From Arenicola marina (lineage: Eukaryota; Annelida; Polychaeta; Arenicolidae), in NCBI GenBank assembly GCA_964019135.1, contig OZ025255.1:21057708-21121707 (forward strand): 64,000 bases of DNA, given 5' to 3'. Numbering within the stretch: the stretch's first letter is position 1; each line of letters starts with the position of its first letter. The translations under genes and the position numbers were made by a program. Below are positions 11,256-20,522 of the stretch, piece after piece. The notes beneath the pieces are model-generated. The model searched no databases. It saw only the letters and a list, made by a program, of their open reading frames with translations, and had not been told where the DNA came from.

Positions 11256-11970
11256 TGGGAAGTCCCATAGAGAAATCTCCCCGGCCCTGGAACCGGAAGT
11301 AAGATAGGAACGTATTCTTTTTAGTTTGTAGCTATACGAGGAACTACTTTTCCTACAATATAATGCTACTCTCGCATTTTTGTGATTTTTTTCTGATTTT
11401 TTCTGATTTTTTGTAAGTACCAAAAGTGACGTCATCGTGACGTCACGTGACGTATCAGAAAACTCTAAGATTCAACACAAGTCATTACAATTCATATTTC
11501 TATGACATATTAGAACCGCATAGCGATAGCTTGATGTTAAATGTGTCAAAAAGCGTGAAAACTGACAGAGGTCATTTTGTGCATTTTGCGCAAAACCTAT
11601 TAGCTCATTTTGCTCGAAAATGAGTATTACGCATCAAAAAGTGAACAATACCCGAAAACTGCACCTGAAAGAGGGGCACATTCTGAAACTAATCCGAGAT
11701 CTCTAGCTTGAATATTAACGGAGATATAATCGTTTTTAGTTATTTTTTCAAAAAATCGCTGTGACCTTGACCTTTGACCTTTCGACCTGCATGACGAGAA
11801 TGTTGTAGCCCTATAGCCTAGCTATTAGGTACTAAAGACTGCGAACTAATACATACAGCCGTTAGGCCGCAAGGAGACTTCCCGTTTTTGAGTGAGACAG
11901 ACATACAAACAAACATACAAACACGACCGACCGACATATGACGAAAATTGAAAATTTTCGTCATAATAAG
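11256..11970 (+). repeat. CRE-bearing dispersed repeat, copy 2
   Basis: Direct-orientation copy of the 6478-7190 block with perhaps 15-20 percent divergence by eye. It carries the paired TGACGTCA sites at 11427 and 11438. It ends in a perfect palindrome, TATGACGAAAATT / AATTTTCGTCATA, at about 11936-11965, which may be the element's terminus. Confidence 0.7.
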
Positions 11971-11990
11971 CAAAGCCAGCGGAATTATAT

Positions 11991-12757
11991 CTATCCTTTA
12001 CACATGGAACAGATGAAGTCAGCGTCCACGGAAACAATCTGTGCGCACTTTTGGAATAGCCAAACGTTGCAAGACATGCATTGTATCATGTCATCATAGC
12101 ACTCTGGCATATGACAACAGCAATATAATTGCAGCTTGATCTTTTTTTGCTTTAATTTTTGCGATAAAGTGTGTTCTTTCGGAAACTGCCCCATGTGACG
12201 TGACTTGGCGATGTCACGCAAGAATGGTCTAATTTCCTCTGGCTTATACTTAAATCAAACAGTTCCCTTCTCTAAAAGATCCTTAAAGCCGCCTGAACAG
12301 TACTTCACTAAGTTAGCTATAGCGAAAACTCCACAGTCGTAGCCGTTGCCTTGTCGCTGCACCATGGGTAGTATAATGTCTATCGTGGATAATCCCTGTC
12401 CATAAATCTGCGCCAGTTGAATTTCCATGGATGGCGTCAAGGGTAGTGCAGTGTTGAAGGCGCTGTCTAAAACATAAACGCGACCGCCAATAACATCTTG
12501 GAATGAAGCTACCCAATGGTCCTTACCTGTGTGGTGTATCTGCGCACTGGGTGCTGCTACCGGTCGAAAGCCCTTACCTGGTATCAACCACTTGTTCTTC
12601 CACATCGGCGCCAGAGTGCTCGGCTGGAAACCGTTCTGATAGTACTCACCTTTCATGAGGCATTGGATCACTTCCATGTGGTCGCTGGACAACCAGGCTA
12701 TTTCGTCTAATGATTCAAACAATTCACACGTGAAGACGCAAAGAAGTCTTCAAGGAG
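11991..12757 (-). pseudogene. Decayed C48 (Ulp1-like) protease plus PHD-finger protein, C-terminal part
   Basis: Read leftward, the first part has the papain-like Ulp/SENP triad order. HTGKDHWVAS gives His and the following Trp, YVLDSAF gives the Asp, and QGNGYDCGVFA gives Gln and the nucleophile Cys. After one in-frame stop the same frame continues as FKYKPEEIRPFLRDIAK and then a PHD-type finger, YCCCHMPECYDDMIQC, CNVWLFQKC and FICSMC. This arrangement (C48 domain, short linker, C-terminal PHD) is familiar from uncharacterised, mobile-element-linked proteins of aquatic invertebrates. The N-terminal part is missing beyond about 12757. The finger has Leu-Phe-Gln where the usual Trp-Phe-His stands, so one zinc ligand is lost. 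I treat it as an old transposon-linked copy and cannot name the element. Confidence 0.6.
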
Positions 12758-13094
12758 AGATCAAGCAACATAACACCCATTTCATATGTACCGCGCTTGA
12801 CTCGTTCTGAAGCCAGTTTAACAGTTATCAGAACTTGAAACACTTGAAACAAAATAACGCATCATAATTGCACCCGATCCAATTCCCGGTACACAGCTTC
12901 ACCACAACCTAACATCGATGAAAATCGTTCACCAAATATACCTGAACTAGCGCTAATAATTTCCGTTTTCAAAGGTAATTCAGGGCCGTCAAAAATAGTA
13001 GTCCCAGTAGAGGCTAAAATAGATGTCCGTACCTATATGGCACGCCAAACACGACTTTGTTGCGTGTTTTTTTTGTTGGGTGTCAAAATCCATT

Positions 13095-13505
13095 CGTCGA
13101 TGCGTGTTTTTCATTCGTTGATGCATGTTTTTCATTCGTTGATGCGTGTTTTTCATTCGCCGATGCTTGTTTTTCATTCGGCGTTGCGTGTTTTCATCTG
13201 TCGAGGCATTCTTTCATTCGTCGATGCTTGTTTTCATTCGTCGATGCTTGTTTTTATTCGTCGATGCTTGTTTTCATTCGTCGATGCTTGTTTTCATTCG
13301 TCGTTGCATACTTTCATTCGTCGAGGCATACTTTCATTCGTCGATGCTTGTTTTCATTCGTCGATGCTTGTTTTCATTCGTCGAGGCATACTTTCATTCG
13401 TCGATGCTTGTTTTCATTCGTCGAGGCATACTTTCATTCGTCGATGCTTGTGTTCATTCGTCGAGGCATACTTTCATTCGTCGATGCTTGTTTTCATTCG
13501 TCTGG
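13095..13505 (+). repeat. ~20-bp subterminal array, left arm
   Basis: About 20 units of the type CATTCGTCGATGCTTGTTTT, with subtypes TCGAGGCATACTTT alternating in the distal half. Because the period is not always a multiple of three, periodic peptides (CFHSSMLVFIRR-like) appear in all frames; they are not proteins. Confidence 0.85.
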
Positions 13506-15116
13506 ACCAGTATTTTCATATTTTACTTTTTAAAAAAGTGTTTTTTTTATGCGTAACTTAGTAATTTGTTGATGGCACTGTTACTTTTTCTAATCCTGTG
13601 CACAACTGTGCTTTGACTAGCTAGAGGCAGTATACTTGGAATATAGCATACATATTATGTAATGTTATTAAGCCAAACTTTCTGATGATCTGTATGTCAA
13701 TCCTGCAGGCATCTTTGTCTATTATATCTCAAACATAGCAGGCAGTTATGTGCCAGTCTATTGGTTTAATATTGATAAAGTATCTATTAATTTTTATGAT
13801 TTAACTTTGTATTTATTTTACAATGGGCCATATGTATCAATAATGTATCCTGTTCACCTTACCTGCTTTGTTATTTTCTGATGTCACACATACTTAGCAG
13901 TAGTATATTTACTTGTAGTTTGGTAAGTTCATCAGGATGTTTGAATTTAAAGAAATGTTGAATCTAAGAAATCGAATTTATATTCAGAAATACTTTCTTT
14001 TTAGAAATAAAATACATCTGTTAGATGTATATGCATATTGACGTATACACTTTATGATAAATGCATTCGAAGTTTACTGAACATAGTTCAAGTTCATGTT
14101 CAAGAATCCCTATATGGGGGGTGGGGGGGCTATATGTGCGGTTAAAAATATTCTTGTTAAAAATTCTCAATAAATAAGTTAACCGCATGTAGCCTAGCTG
14201 ATTCTGAGCCACCTCTAAAGTCTCCATTTTAGTCTAATTATGTTTGTTTAAGTTTGCTGACCAATAGTACCTAGCAATATTGTAATTAATAGCTCATTTT
14301 GCCTAAATTGCCTTCATATTTTCTGGCCGTATGGCCCCCGTTGTTTCACGCACGGACGTGGTGACTTCAACATGTGCAAGCGTAGAATGACTTGCTGTAG
14401 TGAACCGCGGCCAGAAATGCCCGTGTGGGCGATAATAGGCATAATTGCACTAAAATCGACTTTCGTGTCCCGCAAAGGCTCACCGAAGTTATAATTGCGG
14501 GCAATTATATGTTTTAGTGTCCACATGTAATCAACAATGTAAATCTGCGCGAAAATGTGCATGCAAATGCTGATCAGAATATATCTAAGTCATGCATCGG
14601 GAGTCTAATCTTTACAAAATTGCCTGTCTTGGGGATTTCGACCGGCATTTCAAGTGAGCAATACGGCTTTATAGACTTTATATGGGGAGCTCTTCCGGAA
14701 TTTGATAGAGTAGTCTTTTCGCAGTATTTTTTGGGTCTAGTTTGACTGGAAATTACGTTTCATAGAGGGTCAATCGAAAGCATCTAAGGAAACTGTTTGG
14801 ATAATCGGTCTTCTGTTAAGCATTCCCCAAAAGGATTTTTCAAATGTTGATACCTTAGTGGAAATATAGACAGAAAGTCAACACCACCGAAAACCAATTT
14901 ATCGAAGCGAGCACGTATAAGGCGAAAAAATGTAACCACACATGCGCATGGGTCGAGTCTTCCAACCCCCCTGCCATCAGCCCATAGTTCTTGAAACGGA
15001 AGCCATCAAGAAAACTACGCAAATGTTTCTCTGTTTCTGGGGATCATCTATTTTCTCGGTAAAACGCCACGTTTTGTCCTCCACTCGCTAGGTGGCAGGC
15101 AAGTTTCTAGTGAAAT

Positions 15117-15425
15117 TTGACACCAACGAATGAAAGTATGCAACGACGAATGAAAACAAGCATCGACGAATGAAAGTATGCCTCGACGAATGAAAGCAAG
15201 CATCGACGAATAAAAAGACGCAACGCCGAATGAAAAACAAGCATCGGCGAATGAAAAACAAGCATCGGCGAATGAAAAACAAGCATCGGCGAATGAAAAA
15301 CAAGCATCGGCGAATGAAAAACAAGCATCGGCGAATGAAAAACAAGCATCGGCGAATGAAAAACAAGCATCGGCGAATGAAAAAACACGCATCAACGAAT
15401 GAACAACACACATTGACGAATGGAT
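15117..15425 (-). repeat. ~20-bp subterminal array, right arm (inverted)
   Basis: Mirror of the left array, about 15 units. The middle holds eight almost identical units of AAACAAGCATCGGCGAATGA, with a different subtype (CGGCG in place of CGACG) from the left arm. The two arms therefore homogenised separately after the element formed. Confidence 0.85.
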
Positions 15426-15483
15426 TTTGACACCCAACAAAAGAAACACGCAACAAAGTCGTGTTTGGCGTGCCATACCTACA

Positions 15484-16185
15484 AGTCTGGTGAACTAATT
15501 CAGGCCTACGCCGGCCAGTCGCTCGACACGACTTGATCAGTTAACAAAAGAACTCACAGGTGGGCCTGGCTGTGAGGTCGAGTAGTATTTTTCCCTGAGC
15601 TGGTCGCCATCTTGCCTTCTTGTCCAAAGCACCTTGAATTTACGTTGCATGCTGGGTGATTTCTTTCCCGCTGTTTTATGAAATCGTGCAGTAATCGGCC
15701 GTTATCGATGACTGATGATTATGTCAACTCAAGAAATCAAACTATTTTGACGGACGAGAGTGTGTTTCACATAAATTTAGTGTGCCGATGTTACCTTCAC
15801 GTCTAACAGCGAACGGGAACGGTAGGAGGTTGCGAACTGAAGTATGGTCACTTCATGGGACTGTATGCAAATTATGTTGCAGGCTGTTCCAATTATTGCA
15901 CTCCCGCCTCAGATACTTGTTTCGGTTTTTGCAGGGGGAGACATAGTATTGGAATAAGTAACACTGAATCAGCCAGCTGTGCCTTTGGCATTGCTTCTTC
16001 ACCGATCTCAATATGTATCGGGCGTTGATAGAGCTTGTTAAAGAAACATTTTATTCCTAATCTTTTATTCTGTTGTCATAGCAAAATTTTTAAGTCGCTT
16101 GCTGAAAACACCGGGCCGATCAATCTATCGATCTTCACAGGGACATGCCTCCACCCGCACATACCCTGGGACATGGCCCACCGTC
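15484..16185. other. No gene seen
   Basis: I searched this stretch for a FLYWCH-type exon that should precede the downstream MULE transposase and did not find one on the plus strand. No repeat pattern stands out. Confidence 0.5.
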
Positions 16186-16418
16186 CGAGTTAACACCTAT
16201 GACAATAAAAACATACATAATTATCAATACCGTGATTCTTGTGATCAGCGCACGCTGTGAAACGAGTTAACACCTATGATAATGAAAAAGATACCTAATT
16301 GTCATTAACAGCAACTCTTATGATCAACGCACGCTGTGAAACGAGTTAACACCTATGACAATGAAAAACATACCTACTTGTCATTAACAGTAACTCTTGT
16401 GATCAGCGCACGCTGTGA
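16186..16418 (+). repeat. Triplicated ~78-bp unit containing a splice-acceptor region
   Basis: Three units starting near 16186, 16263 and 16342 each begin CGAGTTAACACCTATGA and end GATCARCGCACGCTGTGAA. The last one runs directly into the MULE transposase frame. Each unit carries a candidate acceptor AG in ...TGATCAG (the middle copy has ATCAA instead). Confidence 0.85.
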
Positions 16419-17566
16419 ATCGCAAAGAGGCTGAGCGCAATCTCGTAAAATCGGGAGGCGAGATTGTGCAAGAGGCCCTTCTCACGCTCGCATCGGAGCA
16501 ACCAGTTAATAGTCTCCCGCAAGTGGCTACACTGGTGAGAATCACCAATCGGCGACGACAGGCCATGCGCCCTGCCGAACCGGATTCGCTCGATTTCGAC
16601 GTGGATGACAACCACATTCCCCAAGGGTTTCTCCAGAAGGACATACGCGTGGGCGATCGTCGGCACCTCCTCTTCGCAACAGATCGACAGCTGCAGCTTC
16701 TGCAGCAGGCGAAGAGGTGGTATATAGATTCCACCTTCTTTGTGGTCAGCCCCCCCTTCAATCAGCTGTTTTCCGTCCATGCATTTGTGAGGACAGGCGA
16801 TTGCCAGAAGCAAGTGCCGCTGGCATTTTGTCTGATGTCAGGCAAGAACTCCAAGGATTATAAGAAGGTGCTGAAGGCGATCCGGTCATCGCTGGCCGGT
16901 GAACCGAGGGTATCGTCGATCATGATGGACTTTGAGAGCGCAGCGTGGAAGGCGGTACGGCGTGTGTTTCCTCAGGTTGCCCTGCAAGGGTGCGTCTTCC
17001 ACCTGACGCAGGCCATCTGGAGGAAGGTGCAGGCGCTAGGTCTGCAAACAGCCTACATGGAACGGAACTCCACGCACCGATTCATCAGGAAGCTCCTAGC
17101 GCTACCCTTCCTGCCAGAGGAGCACGTCGGCCCTGCCTTCCAAGAGCTCCAAGACAATGCCCTGGACCAGGAAGAAATCGCCAGCCTGCTCCGGTACTTT
17201 GATCAGACTTGGCTGAGCAGTTCGCACTGGACACCGGCGGAGTGGAGCGTCTTCGGCGAGACCGTCCGGACGAACAACGACGTTGAGGGGTGGCACCGGC
17301 GCCTCAACGTTCGTGCTCGGCGAGGACGACTTCCCTTCTACGTGTTGGTGCCTTTGTTGGACACCGAGGCCCGCACTGTTGCTCTGAACGCGAAGCTGGT
17401 TTCTGAGAAAAAGCTTCGCCGGTATCAGAGAAAACAATACCGGACGCTCCAAGGGAAGCTGCATGAGCTGTGGGACTCGTACAGCCAGGGTCAACGTTCC
17501 ACAAGCTCCCTTCTGCGGGCATGCTCGAAACTGTGCGACCCCAGCCGACCAACTGCCCAACCATAA
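16407..17566 (+). CDS. MULE-type transposase exon (FLYWCH-MULE family, C-terminal part)
   Basis: About 386 codons are open to a TAA at 17564-17566. The MULE DDE core is clear. The first Asp is in RWYIDSTFFVV (about residue 105 of this exon), the second in IMMDFESAAWKAV, followed by the conserved CVFHLTQAIWRKV. The catalytic Glu lies in TNNDVEGWHRRLN. Such proteins cut and paste Mutator-like elements, and animal versions usually carry an N-terminal FLYWCH zinc finger. There is no upstream ATG, and the first in-frame stop is at 16400. I therefore place the exon start at an acceptor, ATCAG/CGCACGCTGTG, at 16407; the peptide then begins HAVNRKEAE, as expected just after a FLYWCH His. GC is clearly higher than in neighbouring DNA. 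The frame shows no internal damage, so this could be a recent insertion or a domesticated gene. Confidence 0.85.
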
Positions 17567-17616
17567 GCCTTTTGTTTCTATCGTCATGTTCTGTACAAAA
17601 ATGCTCAGTCTTAAAA

Positions 17617-17622
17617 AATAAA
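17617..17622 (+). terminator. Polyadenylation signal AATAAA
   Basis: A canonical AATAAA lies about 50 bases after the MULE stop codon, with a T/GT-rich stretch following (TCTTTTGTCTGGTTTT). It fits as the 3' end of that transcript. Confidence 0.6.
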
Positions 17623-17739
17623 TTACTCTCCAGTGTATCAACATCTTTTGTCTGGTTTTCCCCCGCCCCACATTCCTCACGAATTCGTTTCATTTCTCTG
17701 GTCGCAAGAGTTGACAATTAGGCCTATTGGTATATGTTT

Positions 17740-18090
17740 GTCTTCGTCGTGCTACACGAGCCCCCAGCCGCTACGTGAAGCCCCCACTCCCGCCCCATCT
17801 CCTTAATACGCGAGACCCCCGCTGGGCCACCCCTCAGACCCAGCGGCTTCGGCCTCGCCCTACGCGACCTCGCGGCCAAGCACACCCCGCCGGGCTCAGC
17901 GGAGTCGCCCTACGAAGGGGGCGAAACAGCCGGCTTGGGTACGGCTTGGTTGTTAGCGTTCTCCAGTGGGGGCGAAAAAGCCGAGGGCGAAAAAGCCTGC
18001 GGGCGAAAAGTCTAGAAACCCCTCCTACGATAATGATGGATCCCTCACTCCACTCCCTCCCTATCAATGCAATACGGTTTAACTGACTAC
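17740..18090. other. GC-rich stretch with GGGCGAAAA-type short repeats
   Basis: Several GGGCGAAAAAGCC-like words at about 17922-18012 look like the degenerate subterminal repeats of a transposon. I could not find an inverted partner upstream of the MULE exon. No protein is supported. Confidence 0.4.
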
Positions 18091-20520
18091 GCATCACATC
18101 ATGTATAAAGAATGCCTAATTGACATGCTTGGCACTTTTGGTCGACTGTTAGCCGCGGGATGTTAAGCCGATGCCACTGAGTAACAATAAAAGAAATATA
18201 AATCAGTCAGTTCTAATAGCCTTTGACCACAGTGTGGGAGTGCCAAGTTAAATGCAATTACATATGTATATATATACCTTAGCAACAAACTTTGAGGAGT
18301 TAAGACTTGGAAACTGAATGAGTAGGGCAGTAAGTTTATATGTTTGTAAGACAAATATTGCTCAAAATCTACGGCTGCGACCTATACCCCAAAAATTACT
18401 GTACATGTACACAATTGATGGAGAACGCAAGTGAAAGGTTTTAAACCATAATCAGCATAGCAGCTTTGTGAGACTGAACGCGGATGCTATCATGGATAAG
18501 TGGGAAAAAGAAGCCAAAGCTGCATTAAAGATTGAAGCTGTATTACAGTGCCATTTGAGTGTGACAATATTTGAACAAAATTGTTCATCTCGGGGCATCC
18601 CTCTATTATACGACTCCCTCCGCTATACAGTCTTTTCGGGCTGGCAGAACAGAAGTATAATGCAGGGACTACTGTAATATACAAATTGGCACAGAAATGG
18701 CGCCCTGTTATTAAATATGAGTTTAAAAAATAGTTGTAGACATATTCGGTTCGCTCACTAATATACCAAGGAGTAATCTGTGAGTGAGAATTAAGTAGAA
18801 ACACATGCCTGTGTCATGTGGATAGATAGGCTGCTTATAAGAGGAAGGGTGGATCAAGGGGAGGGCCTACTGCAGTTAATTGCAGGCTCGAACTAGCACA
18901 TAAGCTGGCTAGCTTTCCACCCTGACATTGCATGTACATGGATTAGGGGATTTGTGCACAACCATTTGGACGTGCACCTAGGTCTCAGTATTGAGCCTGC
19001 CACTCCAGCCCCCCCCCCCCACACACTCCTCCAGTACCACTATCTTAACCTAGATCTATACTGCTATATTAAGAAGACAAAGAATGAAATTTAAAGAAAA
19101 TGTATTGTGCGTGCATCAAATATTACTGATGGATCGAGTTGCCACAGCCCCTTTCCTTATGGGGGTCTAGTTGGTAGGGGTAGAGTAGGTGTTGGGTTGA
19201 TCGCGTCATGGGTTGACTTGGTTTTGGATTGAGTTGTCTAGAAACCATGAAACCAGCCTAGACCGTCAGTGGGTGTATTTCTTTGGTAACCTGGGTGTGT
19301 GCCGAAGGTGGACCAAATATGCACATTAAGTATCGGTCTACCGCCGGACACTTCTTTCACTCGGGTCGGGTACACCCGCATCCATTCGGTATGCTGATGT
19401 GTCCAGCTCAAAACAGCATGGGATATTCGGGAGAAATTGGTGGCTGGGAGTGGACCCCCATCTCTCATGCTCCAGGACATCATATTCAGTCAAGATGTCA
19501 AATGTGATAATATCCATGGTTGGAGTTTCGTTTTGTCTCTTGGTTGGCTTGAAGTATCCCACTCCCTCTGTAACATGCCTAATTCAATCTGATGCGCTTT
19601 CTTGAATAAGCCTGTATCTATATCCCTCTTTACATGCTGGGTAACCAGCCCTACTACTCTGCAAGTGAGAAGTTGTCTACATTCATGCTCTACAAGTGTA
19701 GAGTAACCAGCTCTACAATTGTAGAGCAGCCTACTCTGCATGTTTTGCGTTTCAAGAATTATGAGAATAAATGTCAGTGGGACTGAAAACTACATCATTT
19801 TAGTAAAACCATTCTCTTTCAGCCCTTATTTTCCCTATTCAGCCTCTCTGATGAGCATGGATATTGTGTTCAAAGTAAAACGGCACATCTGTTCGTTGCA
19901 ACTAAACCTTGGGTAGCTGTGATGTTTCTACTTGACTGAAACTGAAACATTTCTCATATTGTTTACAATGTCCTGGTACTAGTAATTATTTTTATACAAT
20001 TTAAATGGATTTTCTTGCAAATATTTAATCTTTCAATTATGTCCGGCTTTATACTGCTTTATACCATATTGTTTGATCCTTTAATTCCAAGAAGAAATTG
20101 CTTGTTCTGGTTTCCTCTTCTATCATTTGTGAATTATACTGGCATTGCTGGTACTTTAATATTAGGTGATTTGTTTTTCAGTTTTGATCCTACAAGTCAG
20201 TTAAGAAGCCAAGAATTGACTTCCAGGTAGTTTAACTGCATGTGACTTACTTTTATTACATTACTTGAATTCTGCAATTCGAATCATTAACTGGCAGATG
20301 TATACCACTTTACATTAGTGCACTATGACATTGGCATAAAAATTATGGAAAAATCGTTCATAAGGAGCAGGTGGTATCCAGCAGATAATACCGGTATGTT
20401 GTTATATGTTGTTATGTATTGAGGTATTGCTGATGATGATAAAGACAACAAATTTGCTGTGTAATCATATTTCTTATATTAGTTCATGAGAATTACATAT
20501 ATGATGACTTCTTATGATAC
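18091..20520. other. Intergenic DNA with minor repeats, no gene seen
   Basis: This holds a GTTGAGTTGG-type minisatellite (about 19135-19245), related to 1197-1290, and two adjacent perfect 16-base palindromes (19688-19703 and 19711-19726). Short frames, for example near 18468-18674, have no family features. The last part before 20522 could be an intron in the 5' UTR of the importin gene. Confidence 0.5.
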
Positions 20521-20522
20521 AG

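Larger units (their letters stand above)
13030..15483. mobile_element. 2.4-kb nonautonomous element with long array-bearing TIRs and 8-bp TSD
   Basis: The ends 13038 and 15475 are inverted repeats starting TGGCACGCCAAACACGACTT and continuing through TTTGTTGGGTGTCAAAATCC into mirrored 20-bp arrays. Flanking octamers TACCTATA (13030-13037) and TACCTACA (15476-15483) look like a target duplication with one mismatch. Eight bases is the hAT size. The interior (13560-15060) is AT-rich with no transposase that I recognise, so the element would depend on a partner. The family assignment rests only on TSD length; the TIR start is not a classic hAT end. Confidence 0.65.

Noticed and set aside
13037-13561. 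Overlapping periodic peptides (CFHSSMLVFIRR type) in three frames, and their mirror at 15048-15476
   Set aside because: They are translations of a 20-bp array in transposon ends and no frame is favoured.
13095-15425. CRISPR-like alternation of short repeats
   Set aside because: Units are contiguous without unique spacers, the DNA is animal nuclear, and no cas genes exist.
16415-16417. GTG as translation start of the MULE transposase
   Set aside because: Animal genes rarely start at GTG, and a splice acceptor at 16405-16406 extends the frame to the position expected after a FLYWCH domain.
17740-18090. GGGCGAAAA-type words as the right end of the MULE element
   Set aside because: No inverted counterpart was found upstream of the transposase, so the end cannot be assigned.
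18468-18677. A 69-codon plus-strand frame
   Set aside because: No domain, no splice context and no recurrence; likely chance.
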